NCBI GenBank assembly: GCA_003021105.1
Contig: PXRG01000015.1
Span: 1 to 64,000, forward strand
DNA length: 64,000 bases
Reading direction: 5' to 3'
Origin: Halobacteriales archaeon QS_1_68_17
GTDB taxonomy: Archaea > Halobacteriota > Halobacteria > Halobacteriales > Haloarculaceae
Shown piece by piece: positions 9,131 to 18,990 of this stretch. The notes beneath the pieces were generated by a model that was not told the origin of the DNA, did no database searches, and worked only from the letters and a program-made list of their open reading frames with translations. How positions within the stretch are numbered: position 1 is the first letter of the stretch; each line of letters starts with the position of its first letter. The translations under genes were made by a program, and so were the position numbers.

Positions 9131-10786
9131 CTACTGGTACCGGCCGCGCCCCTCGATTTCCCGGAGCCGTTCCAGCACCCGCTCGTCGCCAGCCGCGCGG
9201 TAGGCGTCCTCGAACGCCGCCCCGAGCGCGTCCGGGTCGTCGGCGGTCCCCGCGAGGCTCTGTGTGAAGACGTGGAGGTCCATTGCGAAATCCTCGGGGT
9301 CGTCGGTGTAATACCCGAGGCCGAAGTCGATGAGGTACGTGGGACCCTCGCCGTCGGGGACGCGCACGTTCCTGGGCGTCGGGTCGCCGTGGACGAACCC
9401 GGCCCCGTGGACCGTCGCCAGGTGTCGCCCCACGTCCCGGACGCGGCGTTCGGTCAGCCGGTCGCGCAGGTCAGCCGCGCCGACGTGTTCGAAGACGATT
9501 GTCGCCTCCCGCGGGTCCACGTCGCGGATCACCGGCGTCGGGACGCCGTGGCGGCGCGCCTCGCTCGTCAACCTGGCCTCCTCCCTGGTGCGCTCGACCC
9601 GCAGGCGCTCGTCGAGGCGCGGGTTGCGGTAGCTCTTGGGCAGCCGGCGCTTGACGACGCCCTCGTCGGTGAAGCTGACCGTCGCCTCCGCGCCCTCGAC
9701 CGTCCCCTCGCTGGGGACCGGGCGGCCGACTGCCTCCCCGGACCGCCAGGTGACGGGCACCTCGTCGGGCCGGAAGTCCGGATCGACCCGCGAGTCCGCG
9801 ACCGCGAGCGTGTCGCCCACCCGGTACATCTTCGCGCCGAGGACGGCGATCATCCCGGCGTTGTCCCGCAGGAAGCGGTCCTCCGGGGCGAAAAACGACG
9901 CGTCGCGTTGCTCGCACATCTCGCGGAGCATCCCGCGGAGCCGATCGTTCTGCCCGACGCCCCCGCCGAGGACGAGTTCGTCGCTGCCGGTCAACGACAG
10001 CGCCCGCTCGGACACCTCCGTGAGCATCGCGAAGACGTTCTCCTGGAGGGCGAAACAGACGTCCTCGACGGGCGTCCCGTCGTCGTAGGCCTGCTTGGCC
10101 GCCGACATGATTCCCGAGAAGGAGAAGTCCATCCCCTTGACGACGTACGGGAGGTCAACGTAGCTGCCGTCCGCGGCGGCCGCCTCGACCTTGGGCCCGC
10201 CGGGGTGGGACCAGCCGACGTGGCGGGTAAACTTGTCGATGGCGTTGCCGACGCCGGTGTCCATCGTCTCGCCCAGCACGCGGTAGCGGCCGTTCCGGTA
10301 GGCCAGGACGTGCGCGTTCGCGCCGCTGGCGTTCAGACAGACCGGCGAGTCGAACCCCGACCGGTGACGGCCGATCTCCAGGTGGGCGACCATGTGGTTG
10401 ACGCCCACCAGCGGCACGTCGAGCCGCTGGGCCAACGCGCGCGCGGCCGTCCCGACGATCCGCAGACAGGGGCCCAGTCCCGGCCCCCGCGAGAAGGCGA
10501 CGGCGTCGACGGGCGGCTCCCGCCGGCCTCCCTCGGCGTCGCCCGGCGCGGAATCACGTGCAACGTCGCCTGCCGCCAGTTCGCGGGCGCGGTCGAGCGC
10601 CCGCCCGACCACGTCGGGGATGGCATCGCCCATGTGCTCGGCGGCCTCGCGCGGGTGGATGCCGCCGCTGTCCGGCCGGTAGGCCTCGGTCTCGATAACA
10701 ACCGAGTCGGCGGCCGCGTCGTAGACGGCCGCGCTGGCCGCCCAGGCGGTGCCCTCGATGCCGAGAACGCGGAGGGTTCCGCTCAC
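9131..10786 (-). CDS. kae1-bud32: tRNA N6-threonylcarbamoyladenosine protein Kae1 fused to Bud32 kinase
   Basis: [52 protein letters not shown].. followed by kinase region [34 protein letters not shown]. Confidence 0.95.
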   Translation of the reverse strand: MSGTLRVLGIEGTAWAASAAVYDAAADSVVIETEAYRPDSGGIHPREAAEHMGDAIPDVVGRALDRARELAAGDVARDSAPGDAEGGRREPPVDAVAFSRGPGLGPCLRIVGTAARALAQRLDVPLVGVNHMVAHLEIGRHRSGFDSPVCLNASGANAHVLAYRNGRYRVLGETMDTGVGNAIDKFTRHVGWSHPGGPKVEAAAADGSYVDLPYVVKGMDFSFSGIMSAAKQAYDDGTPVEDVCFALQENVFAMLTEVSERALSLTGSDELVLGGGVGQNDRLRGMLREMCEQRDASFFAPEDRFLRDNAGMIAVLGAKMYRVGDTLAVADSRVDPDFRPDEVPVTWRSGEAVGRPVPSEGTVEGAEATVSFTDEGVVKRRLPKSYRNPRLDERLRVERTREEARLTSEARRHGVPTPVIRDVDPREATIVFEHVGAADLRDRLTERRVRDVGRHLATVHGAGFVHGDPTPRNVRVPDGEGPTYLIDFGLGYYTDDPEDFAMDLHVFTQSLAGTADDPDALGAAFEDAYRAAGDERVLERLREIEGRGRYQ

Positions 10787-10843
10787 CGTTCGCCCGACGC
10801 GGGCGTCTCCCGTGCAGTCCCGAGGCCCGCCCGGATCATCGCC

Positions 10844-10978
10844 TCACGTCCACTCGGTGTAGCTACACCGGCCACAGTGGAGCCGGTCGCCGTGGTCGGC
10901 CAGGAAGGCGTCGCCACACCGCGGGCACATCTCCTTGTCGGTCGTGCCGTCCTCGCCGTAGAACTCGTGGCGGGGCAT
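10844..10978 (-). CDS. rps27ae: 30S ribosomal protein S27ae
   Basis: 44 aa [44 protein letters not shown] between S24e and Kae1; not in the ORF track. Confidence 0.92.
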   Translation of the reverse strand: MPRHEFYGEDGTTDKEMCPRCGDAFLADHGDRLHCGRCSYTEWT

Positions 10979-11290
10979 TCAGGCCTCCTCGGCCCCGGCT
11001 TCCTCGCCGTCGGCCGCGATCTTGTTCCGGTCGAGCATGTACTCCTGCTCGACCTCGCGGGCGAACTCCGGGCTCTCGTAGACCTTCGCGTAGCCGATGG
11101 TCTTGCGCATGCCGAACTTCGTGTCGAGTTCGTGGACCACGACCTCGTCGGAGTCCTTGTTCAGCGTGGCCGCAAGCGAGTCCCGCACCGAGAGCCGCGA
11201 CGGCGTCGCGTCCTCGTGGACGACCCTGAATCGGACGTCCGTCCTGTGCAACATGGGGTTTTCCTCCTCCTCGATGACGTCGATCTCCAT
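10979..11290 (-). CDS. rps24e: 30S ribosomal protein S24e
   Basis: MEIDVIEEEENPMLHRTDVRFRVVHEDATPSRLSVRDSLA..KFGMRKTIGYAKVYES. Confidence 0.95.
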   Translation of the reverse strand: MEIDVIEEEENPMLHRTDVRFRVVHEDATPSRLSVRDSLAATLNKDSDEVVVHELDTKFGMRKTIGYAKVYESPEFAREVEQEYMLDRNKIAADGEEAGAEEA

Positions 11291-11360
11291 GGTTCGTTGC
11301 TCCTATGTCCCCGTGAGGCGCGTAAAAGGATTTCGAAGCCACAACCCCGTCATCCGTCGC

Positions 11361-11909
11361 TTACCGGTCGTCGAGTAGCCGCCGAAGCCGTTCGCCGTCG
11401 CCGTCCATCCGGTCTACCAGCCCCCGGACCCGCTCGCGGGCGGTCGGGTCGGCGGCGACCAGCACCATCCCCTCGTCGGGCTGGCCGTAGACGACGCTCC
11501 CGCCCTCGGGGACCGCCAGGACTGCCGGCAGCGCAGCGAGGTCCTCCTCGCCGTCGACGACCACGAGCGTCGACTCGCCGTCCCGGGCGCGCTCCAGCGC
11601 CGCGGCGAGCGCCGACAGCAGGTCGTCGGTCACCGTCGCCGGCGGGTTCTCGACGCGCATCTCCCGGTCGAACCCCCCGATGCCGGCCGCGATCTCCTCG
11701 TCGACGGCGTCGCGTTTCGTCCGGCCGTCCACCAGCGCCACGTCCGGCGGCTCGCCGGCCCGGACGATGTGGTAGGTGACGACGTCGCCGACCGCGACGA
11801 GCGGTCGCCCGGCGTCCCGGACGAGCGCCCCGGCGTCCGTGTAGATCGGTCCCAGCGGCTCTTTCAGTTCCGGGCGGAGGGCGGCGGGGAGTTCGACGAC
11901 GACCCCCAC
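11361..11909 (-). CDS. GTP-dependent dephospho-CoA kinase (DUF359 family)
   Basis: LKEPLGPIYTD..PLVAVGDVVTYHIV..LVDGRTKRD..VENPPATVTDDL; conserved archaeal neighbourhood. Confidence 0.9.
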   Translation of the reverse strand: MGVVVELPAALRPELKEPLGPIYTDAGALVRDAGRPLVAVGDVVTYHIVRAGEPPDVALVDGRTKRDAVDEEIAAGIGGFDREMRVENPPATVTDDLLSALAAALERARDGESTLVVVDGEEDLAALPAVLAVPEGGSVVYGQPDEGMVLVAADPTARERVRGLVDRMDGDGERLRRLLDDR

Positions 11910-11910
11910 G

Positions 11911-12108
11911 CTACCGGACCTTCAGCGCGTACCTGCCCGGTTCGGTAACCTGCATCTCCTGGGCGATCTCGCTGCGCTCGGGGTGGGTGATGACGACGTA
12001 GCCGGCCCAGTCCTCGGTGAGGCTGGACGAGCCACAGGCCGGACACGTCTCCTGGTCCTCGGAATCGAGGACGCGGTGACACTCCCGGCAGACGAGCCTG
12101 TCAGCCAT
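11911..12108 (-). CDS. spt4: Transcription elongation factor Spt4 (RpoE2)
   Basis: MADRLVCRECHRVLDSEDQETCPACGSSSLTEDWAGYVVITHPERSEIAQ. Confidence 0.92.
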   Translation of the reverse strand: MADRLVCRECHRVLDSEDQETCPACGSSSLTEDWAGYVVITHPERSEIAQEMQVTEPGRYALKVR

Positions 12109-12110
12109 GC

Positions 12111-12680
12111 TCACTCACCCGTGGCGGCCTGGCGCTTCTCGCGTTCCTCGCGGAGCCAGCCGTGTTTGCCGAGGCCGACCTGCTTTGCCGTCAGGCCGAT
12201 CTTGCTGTCCCGGGGGTTGCGCTCGTTGATGCTCTTGGTGACGATGCGGGCCCGGACGGCGTCGCCGACGCCGAGCGTGCGGTTCGAGTCCCGCGAGGCG
12301 AGTTGCTGGTTCTCCTCGTCGTACGCGAGGTACTCGTCGGAGATTTGCGAGACGTGGAGCAGGCCGTCGACCGGCCCGATCCCGACGAACGCCCCGAAGT
12401 TGACGACCTCGACGACCTCGCCGTCGACGACTTCCTGCATCTGCGGGTCGAACGTGAGCGCGTCGAACTCTGCCTCGTAGTAGACGCCCGGCCGGTTCGG
12501 GAGCACCGCCCCCTCGCCGATGTCGTGGACGTCCACGACCGAGACGACGGAGCCGACCTCCTCGTCCATCCGCCCTTCGAGTTTGTCCTGTAGCAGTTTC
12601 TTCACGAGGTCCGGTGACACGTCCGCGAGGTGCTCCGGGGGTACTTCGACGGTGTCGCGTAGTCTAACCCGTTTGTACAT
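12111..12680 (-). CDS. rpo7: DNA-directed RNA polymerase subunit E' (Rpo7)
   Basis: MYKRVRLRDTVEVPPEHL..VVDGEVVEVVNFGAFVGIGPVDGLLHVSQISDEY; S1 domain. Confidence 0.95.
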   Translation of the reverse strand: MYKRVRLRDTVEVPPEHLADVSPDLVKKLLQDKLEGRMDEEVGSVVSVVDVHDIGEGAVLPNRPGVYYEAEFDALTFDPQMQEVVDGEVVEVVNFGAFVGIGPVDGLLHVSQISDEYLAYDEENQQLASRDSNRTLGVGDAVRARIVTKSINERNPRDSKIGLTAKQVGLGKHGWLREEREKRQAATGE

Positions 12681-12681
12681 G

Positions 12682-13074
12682 TTATGGTCGAGTGATAGCG
12701 AGTTTGTTCTGCCCCCTTAAACTAATTACTGGAACGCCCGCGTCGAGGACGCGGCGCTTGAGGGGCTGGTCGTTCGTGACGACGGCCCCGAACTCGCCGG
12801 TCGCGGCGAGTTCGACGAGCGCGTCGTCGGCGTACGATGCGTCCGTGTCGACGATCCGGCACCGCTCGCGCGCCAGGTCCGCGCCGACGCTGGCGGCCGT
12901 CGCTTCCGTGCCCGCCGTCCCCGCGAGCCCGTCGAGTTCCGACACCACCGCCCGCGGCGCGACGCAGTCGTAACTGTCCAGCAGCCGCGAGAGTTCGTCG
13001 AACAGCCTGACGTCACATTCAACTGGCATCATCAGCGCGCTCGTGTCGAGGACGACGCGGGTCGCGGGCGTCAC
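12682..13074 (-). CDS. PIN-domain ribonuclease-like protein
   Basis: VVLDTSALMMPVECDVRLFDEL..YADDALVELAATGEFGAVVTNDQPLKRRVLDAGVPVI; conserved next to eIF2-gamma; GTG start. Confidence 0.85.
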   Translation of the reverse strand: MTPATRVVLDTSALMMPVECDVRLFDELSRLLDSYDCVAPRAVVSELDGLAGTAGTEATAASVGADLARERCRIVDTDASYADDALVELAATGEFGAVVTNDQPLKRRVLDAGVPVISLRGQNKLAITRP

Positions 13075-13078
13075 GGCG

Positions 13079-14305
13079 TCACTGGAGCGTCCCGACGCCG
13101 ATCAGCCGCCAGCGCGCGCCGACCCGGCGGTTGATGGCGATCTTCGCGCCCGGTTCGGCACAGACGGGCCGCTTGAGCGCCACCTCGCACTCGCCGGTGC
13201 GGGCGCTCGTGACCGACCCGACCGTCGTCGCCGTGCCGACGGTCAGCATGAGCGGTTCGCCGGTCGATATCTCCTCGATCTCGTCCTCGACGCCGACGAT
13301 CCGATCCAACAGGTCCACGTCCATCGTGAACTGCTGGTGGACCGGCGGGAGGGTCCCCGGCGGTCCCGCCATCTGGCCGGCGAAGGCGTCGCCTTTCGTC
13401 AGCGACGGGTCCAGCCCCGTGCCCACGCCCAGCAGGCCGCCGGGGCCGACTTCGTCGACCGACGCGCCGCCGGCCTGGAGCGACCGGACCGTCGTCCGGA
13501 CGGGCCGCCACTCGGTCTGGCCGCCCTCCTCGACCTCGCGCCCCGGCCGGAGTTCGATCTCGTCGCCGACGGCCAGCCGGCCGTCGACGAGGCTGCCGCC
13601 GATGACGCCGCCGACCAGCGAATCCCACGTGGTGCCCGGGCGGTTGATGTCGAAGCTCCGGGCGACCAGCATGTGTGCGTCCCGGTCGGGATCGCGCTCG
13701 GGCGTCGGAATCTTCTCCTCGACGGCCTGGATCAGCAGGTCCATGTTGACCTCCTGCTGAGCGCTGATCGGGACGACGGGCGCGCCCTCCGCGACCGTCC
13801 CCTCGACGAACGACTCGATCTGGCGGTAGTTCTCCTCGGCCTGCTCGCGGTCGACCAGGTCGACCTTGTTCTGGGCGACGACGATGTTGTCGATGCCGAT
13901 GATGTCCAGCGCCATCAGGTGCTCTTCGGTCTGTGCCTGCGGGACGGGTTCGCTGGCCGAGACCACCAGCACCGCGCCGTCCATGATCGCCGCACCGGAG
14001 AGCATCGTCGCCATCAGGGTCTCGTGGCCCGGCGCGTCGACGAACGAGACGGTGCGCCGGATCCGGCTCGGTGAACCGTCGGGACACTCGGGGTCGACGG
14101 TGTACCGCTCCGGTTCGTCCAGGTCCGGACACTCCCGGAACGTCGCGTCGGCGTAGCCCAGCCGGATGGAGATGCCGCGTTTCATCTCCTCGGAGTGCTG
14201 GTCGGTCCACTGGCCCGAGAGCGCCTGGACCAGCGTCGTCTTCCCGTGGTCGACGTGGCCGACGAGCCCGATGTTCACCTCCGGTTGTCGGTTGTCGTCT
14301 GTCAT
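13079..14305 (-). CDS. eif2g: Translation initiation factor aIF2 gamma subunit
   Basis: [54 protein letters not shown]. Confidence 0.96.
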   Translation of the reverse strand: MTDDNRQPEVNIGLVGHVDHGKTTLVQALSGQWTDQHSEEMKRGISIRLGYADATFRECPDLDEPERYTVDPECPDGSPSRIRRTVSFVDAPGHETLMATMLSGAAIMDGAVLVVSASEPVPQAQTEEHLMALDIIGIDNIVVAQNKVDLVDREQAEENYRQIESFVEGTVAEGAPVVPISAQQEVNMDLLIQAVEEKIPTPERDPDRDAHMLVARSFDINRPGTTWDSLVGGVIGGSLVDGRLAVGDEIELRPGREVEEGGQTEWRPVRTTVRSLQAGGASVDEVGPGGLLGVGTGLDPSLTKGDAFAGQMAGPPGTLPPVHQQFTMDVDLLDRIVGVEDEIEEISTGEPLMLTVGTATTVGSVTSARTGECEVALKRPVCAEPGAKIAINRRVGARWRLIGVGTLQ

Positions 14306-14610
14306 CCAGTAATCGTAGGATGTCTTCGCCGCCTCGCGGTGATAAACCTACTGTTCTCGCCCGGCTCGGGTGTCCCCGTGGCGGGACACTTCCGCGTGAT
14401 CCCGCGTAGCTACCTCCGTGCGCCCGGCCGAGCGTCCTCCGGGACACGACCGGTCCGCCGCCACCTCGATCGGCGCGAAGACCGTCGGACTGCGGCTGGC
14501 TGATCCGACCCGAATCTGGGTCTCGACCCCCCCACTCGATGCCGACGACACCGGGGCCGTCTCGCGCGAGCATTCCTGCCCTCCGGGGACTGGTCCGACA
14601 AAACGTTTTC

Positions 14611-14685
14611 CCGAGCTTCGATAATTTATACATGAAATTATTTCATAGAAAATTTTTTAACTAACTAAGATAATTAACTATTTGT
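14611..14685 (+). promoter_or_regulatory. AT-rich promoter region of putative RiPP precursor
   Basis: cgataatttatacatgaaattatttcatag..; TATA-like tttata and dyad TGAAAT-T-ATTTCA upstream of ATG 14686. Confidence 0.5.
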
Positions 14686-15198
14686 ATGGATGCAGTAAAA
14701 GCTGCACACAACATTGATCACACTGAAAGTATCGCGTACGACGAATCGATGCAGGCGGAGTTTGACCTCGACGTGTTGGGGTTGTCGAATGCGATGATTC
14801 ATCTCGACGGGGCGGTTGAACCGGAAATGGTCGACGAGTACGACCTGGCCCCGCCGGAGCTAGAGGAGGAACTGAAAGAGGAGTTTTCGGACACGCTCCT
14901 CACGAAAGAGCAGTTCCCGTTCCTGAGCGAATCCGAACTTGCAGAACTGCGCGAACTCTCGGCGGACCACACGCTGACCGATGAGCAGGTCGAAGCCATG
15001 CTCGAAATCATCTCGGAACTACGGACCGACGAGGACTACTATGCCGGGGGGCGTCAGTTGGCCGACGAAATGCCTCACGTGGCGTGTACGGCCGTCGCTG
15101 CCTGCGCGGCGGTCGTCGTCGTGGCAGTGGCCGCCGGTGCCGTCGCCGCCGCTGCGGTCGGCGCTGTGACGAAAGTCGCGGTCGAAGACGTCACCTGA
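14686..15198 (+). CDS. Putative radical-SAM-modified RiPP precursor (170 aa)
   Basis: Acidic leader-like region then C-terminal MPHVACTAVAACAAVVVVAVAAGAVAAAAVGAVTKVAVEDVT; immediately upstream of a radical SAM gene. Confidence 0.6.
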   Translation: MDAVKAAHNIDHTESIAYDESMQAEFDLDVLGLSNAMIHLDGAVEPEMVDEYDLAPPELEEELKEEFSDTLLTKEQFPFLSESELAELRELSADHTLTDEQVEAMLEIISELRTDEDYYAGGRQLADEMPHVACTAVAACAAVVVVAVAAGAVAAAAVGAVTKVAVEDVT

Positions 15199-15228
15199 TC
15201 GATCCTCGATACACCTGGAGCTACAACG

Positions 15229-16308
15229 ATGCGACCACAGACGCTATCAGTGTTCCTGGATTACAAGTGTAATTACTCGTGTGGTCACTGCAGTGTCGGA
15301 AGCAGTCCGGAGACGAAATTCGAGATGTCCGAGGCCTATCTGGACCAGGTTTTCGAGCAGGCGCGTTCGATACCGTCTCTGGAAGTCGTCGTGTTCACGG
15401 GCGGGGAGGTGACCCTCCACTGGGAGACCCTGCTGGAAGCAATTTCCCGCGCGAGCCAGGACGGGTACATGACCCGGATCGTCACGAACGCCTGGTGGGC
15501 TTACGACCTGGAACACACCCGCGAGGGACTCGATGAATTACTGGATGCGGGCCTCGACGAGATCAGTACGAGTTACGACGACTACCACACGGACTTTTGC
15601 GATCCCGAACCGATACTCAACCTGATCGAGGTCGGGACGCAGACCGAGGGACTGAAGAATCTCTCGGTTGCGACGGTCGTCGGCGACGAAGACCCGACGT
15701 ACGACAAGGCGAAAATGAAAGAACTGGTTTCGGACCGGTTGGGATGTCCTCCGTCCGAGTTCCCGGAAGGCCTCGTTTTGATCGAGGACAAGGCGTCCCC
15801 GATGGGACGGGGCGCACAGCTCGACGTGAGCAACGTCGATCCGGCCGAGAGTCTACTCAACGGCTGCAAAGACGTCATCAATACGATCTCGGTGCACCCT
15901 GACGGGAGCGTGAAGGCCTGCTGCGGTCACGCCCAGTGGTACGTTCCCGACCTCACGCTCGGCTCGCTCGACGAGGAGACCCTCCCCGAAATAGTCGATC
16001 GGTCGAGTCAGAACCTCGTTTACTGGCTCGTCCACCAGCTCGGTCCGAAGCGCATTCTCCAGGAGCTGGGCATCGAGAAACATCACAGCGGTATCTGCCA
16101 CGCCTGTTACGATCTACTCGGGAACCATAGAGAGGAATTTCTGGAATTCGTGCGCGACGACAGGGAGGCCATCCGGCGGCTTCTGATCACGGAGGGCGGG
16201 TTCAAACAGGACATCGAGGCAATCACCGAGAAGCGCGAGGAGATCATCGAAGCGCTTCGAGCAGCCGAGGATGTCGGACCGGGAGACCTGCCGAAAGTAA
16301 TGAGTTAA
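15229..16308 (+). CDS. Radical SAM protein with SPASM/twitch-like C-terminal Cys motifs
   Basis: LDYKCNYSCGHCSVGS (Cx3Cx2C), VFTGGEVTLHW, NGCKDVINTISVHPDGSVKACCGH..GICHACYD. Confidence 0.88.
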   Translation: MRPQTLSVFLDYKCNYSCGHCSVGSSPETKFEMSEAYLDQVFEQARSIPSLEVVVFTGGEVTLHWETLLEAISRASQDGYMTRIVTNAWWAYDLEHTREGLDELLDAGLDEISTSYDDYHTDFCDPEPILNLIEVGTQTEGLKNLSVATVVGDEDPTYDKAKMKELVSDRLGCPPSEFPEGLVLIEDKASPMGRGAQLDVSNVDPAESLLNGCKDVINTISVHPDGSVKACCGHAQWYVPDLTLGSLDEETLPEIVDRSSQNLVYWLVHQLGPKRILQELGIEKHHSGICHACYDLLGNHREEFLEFVRDDREAIRRLLITEGGFKQDIEAITEKREEIIEALRAAEDVGPGDLPKVMS

Positions 16309-16350
16309 GTCTACGGGTCGAGTAGATAGTTTAAGGGACTTACGGAACGA

Positions 16351-17256
16351 ATGACTGCCGACATCGAGTTTTCGAACGTCACTGCCGGGTACAGCGGAAT
16401 CGACGTCCTCGACGGGATCGACATCGAGTTATCGACCGGATTCACTGTTCTTCTGGGGCCGAACGGGTGCGGGAAAACGACTCTGTTCCGAGTCGGCTGT
16501 GGGGTGCTGGAACCGGACGGCGGACGCGTCGAGATCGACGGTACGAATCCGTACGAACATCCCGGCGTCAAGCGACGGGCGAGCTATCTGCCCCACCGGC
16601 CAGTGTTGAACCCGGAACTCTCGGTCCGCGAGAACTTCGGGTTCCACGGGCGCATCATCGGGCTCGCCCCGGACCGCATCGCCGACCGGCTCGATTCGCT
16701 GTCCCGGGAGTTCGAGTTCGCCGATCTGCTCGACCGGGACGGCGACGAGTTGAGTCGGGGACAGGCACAACGCGTTTCGATCGGACAGGCCCTGCTCGGG
16801 GACCCGACCGTGCTGTTTTTGGACGAAGCGACGACCGGCCTCGACCCCATGATCGCCAACGACATCAGGTCCTATCTCCGTCGCCTGGGGGACGACCGAA
16901 CCGTGGTGTACTCGACGCACAACCTCAACGAGGCCGACGATCTGGCGGACCGCCTGCTCATCATGCGCAACGGTCGGCTGGTGATGGACGAGGCCATCGA
17001 GACAGTTCGTGACCGGCATCTCACGAACGCGAGAATCGGATTCAAGACCCGGGACGGGGACGCACGGGAAATACTCGAACGCAGGGGATACGACCCGGAA
17101 CGCGTCGGCCAGTACTGGGTGATCCGGATCGACGACGACGACAGCGCCGGAGAAATCGCCACCGACCTCACGACCGACGGAATAAATGTAACTGAGGTGA
17201 AATTCATGGACAACGTCGTGGAATCCGTCTACGAGGAGACCGAACTCGAACAATGA
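16351..17256 (+). CDS. ABC transporter ATP-binding protein
   Basis: LLGPNGCGKTTLFRV (Walker A), LSRGQAQRVSIGQALLGDPTVLFLDEATTGLDP. Confidence 0.93.
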   Translation: MTADIEFSNVTAGYSGIDVLDGIDIELSTGFTVLLGPNGCGKTTLFRVGCGVLEPDGGRVEIDGTNPYEHPGVKRRASYLPHRPVLNPELSVRENFGFHGRIIGLAPDRIADRLDSLSREFEFADLLDRDGDELSRGQAQRVSIGQALLGDPTVLFLDEATTGLDPMIANDIRSYLRRLGDDRTVVYSTHNLNEADDLADRLLIMRNGRLVMDEAIETVRDRHLTNARIGFKTRDGDAREILERRGYDPERVGQYWVIRIDDDDSAGEIATDLTTDGINVTEVKFMDNVVESVYEETELEQ

Positions 17257-18059
17257 GCGAAACGAGGGACCGATTCAGGCTGGTTCAGGCCCTTATCTGG
17301 CAGGAGTTCACCAGCAGGGGATGGAAGTTCGCGCTGGTGCCGGCTGCTTTCGGGGTCTTTTTCGTGGGGCTGACGCTGTTGGCCCAGAACCCGGACGCGC
17401 TCACACCTTCGACGAGACGGGCCGTCGAACGACAGATCGAACTGTATTTCTCGACCAGTGGCCCGGTCAGTGACGAACTGTTCACCCTCGCGCTGTTTCT
17501 GATTCAGGGTCCGTTCCTGCTGGTGATCTTTGCCGGCGTGATCGGCGTCCGAATCGGAAACAGGGTCGTCTCCCGTCTCATCGATAGTGGTCAATTCGAA
17601 CTCCTGTTGAGCGCTCCATACGACGTGCGCGAGGTCTTCATTTCGGTCCTCGCTACGAGTGTCATCCTGACCGCGATGGGGCTGGGCGTGTTCGCCGCGA
17701 TCAGTATCGGTGGACCACTGGTGTTTCTCGCGGCCAACGGGCTCTTGCCGACCGGCGGCGTCGACGGGCTGTTGTTGATCGGGTTTTTGCTCCCGGTGCC
17801 GTTTACGCTGTGGGCGAACCTCGTCGTGATCGTCGGCGCGACCGGGATTGCTCCTGGCCCGCTGGCGGACGCGAACGACGTTCTCAACATCTTCGGACTC
17901 GCACCGGGGATACTGCTCGTCCTCTTTATCAATCTGCGCCCGAACGTGAACGTAATCCACCTGTCCGTCGCGTCACTGCTCGTCGCAGTCCTGGCTGTCG
18001 CCGGGTGTCTGTACTGGCTCACGCGTTCGTTCGACGTCGAACAGGTACTCCCGAACTGA
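17253..18059 (+). CDS. ABC transporter permease (CcmB/ABC-2-like integral membrane protein)
   Basis: ATGA overlap with the ATPase gene; 6 or more hydrophobic spans; LISAPYDVREVF-like segment LLLSAPYDVREVFISVLATS. Confidence 0.8.
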   Translation: MSETRDRFRLVQALIWQEFTSRGWKFALVPAAFGVFFVGLTLLAQNPDALTPSTRRAVERQIELYFSTSGPVSDELFTLALFLIQGPFLLVIFAGVIGVRIGNRVVSRLIDSGQFELLLSAPYDVREVFISVLATSVILTAMGLGVFAAISIGGPLVFLAANGLLPTGGVDGLLLIGFLLPVPFTLWANLVVIVGATGIAPGPLADANDVLNIFGLAPGILLVLFINLRPNVNVIHLSVASLLVAVLAVAGCLYWLTRSFDVEQVLPN

Positions 18060-18167
18060 TACTGGTGGCTGTAAGTACGTGAAAACTCAAATTGAGAATC
18101 CAGGCGGAAAGAGTCTGTCTCCGCAGATAGCAGAGATTGGTGAGTAAAAGAATTACAGCCACCAGTA
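18060..18167. mobile_element. MITE-like element (104 bp between TA dinucleotides) at the permease stop codon
   Basis: Perfect inverted repeat ATACTGGTGGCTGTAA (18059-18074) / TTACAGCCACCAGTAT (18153-18168); TA flanks at 18060-18061 and 18166-18167. Confidence 0.6.
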
Positions 18168-18180
18168 TGAGGTGACACGA

Positions 18181-18963
18181 GTGACCGATCAACACCGAGA
18201 CAGCGGCATGGAACCGGTCCCGTTCGAGCTACTCGAAACGAGAGCGGTCGACGTCCTGGAGGCACTCGTCGCCGGGGACGCCGAAACAGTTACGACCTAC
18301 TTCGAGGAGCCACACCGGTCGCGGATCCTCGACGTCTGGCAACGGACGGTCGGCATCTACGGCGAGTTCGGCGGCGTCACCGGGATTAACGCCGACCCGG
18401 ACCAGGTCAAAAGCAGCGGTGACCGGGCCGTCGAGGTCCACTTCGAGCTCGGGACGACGCCGTTCAGGACCCACACCGAATTCAGCCAGTACGGCGAAGT
18501 AACCGGCTTCTGGATTCTCAAGGGCGAGGACACCAACGTTCTCGACCTCGTTTCCGACACGGGCCGCGTGTTACACCAGGAGGCAATTTCGAAAGTCAGT
18601 GCCGTGCTGTCGATGTTGAGCCGGACCGACCAGCCGGGGAGCGGTGATGACCTCGGCGCGGATCCCGTCGACGAGAGGACACGCCGGCGCGTGGAGGCTC
18701 TCGTGACAGACCTCGAACGTGGCCGCTTCCAGCAGGTGTACGATCGTCTCGCACCCGAACTCCGGGACGATACCACCCCCGCGCGGCTCGAATCGGCCTG
18801 GGAGCGGACCGTGACGGAGTTCCGGGGGATCCAGGCTATCGCGGAGAAAGATGGCACCGTCGAAGCCGTAATCGACGACGTCGACGGGACCAGCATCGTG
18901 ACGGTTTCGTTCGGCGAGAACGACGCTGTTCGGGGTCTACGAATAGATACACCGCGCGGATGA
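18181..18963 (+). CDS. Hypothetical protein with two related halves (DUF3887-like)
   Basis: GTG start VTDQHRDSGMEPVPFELLE..; both halves show DV..LV.GD...TYFEE.HRSRILDVWQRTVGIYGEF / ALVTDLERGRFQQVYDRLAPELR..ESAWERTVTEFRG. Confidence 0.6.
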   Translation: MTDQHRDSGMEPVPFELLETRAVDVLEALVAGDAETVTTYFEEPHRSRILDVWQRTVGIYGEFGGVTGINADPDQVKSSGDRAVEVHFELGTTPFRTHTEFSQYGEVTGFWILKGEDTNVLDLVSDTGRVLHQEAISKVSAVLSMLSRTDQPGSGDDLGADPVDERTRRRVEALVTDLERGRFQQVYDRLAPELRDDTTPARLESAWERTVTEFRGIQAIAEKDGTVEAVIDDVDGTSIVTVSFGENDAVRGLRIDTPRG

Positions 18964-18990
18964 CCGCCCCCGACGTCACCGGGGGCCGAT

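Noticed and set aside
9131-10786. Kae1-Bud32 fusion as a novelty
   Set aside because: This fusion is established in many archaea
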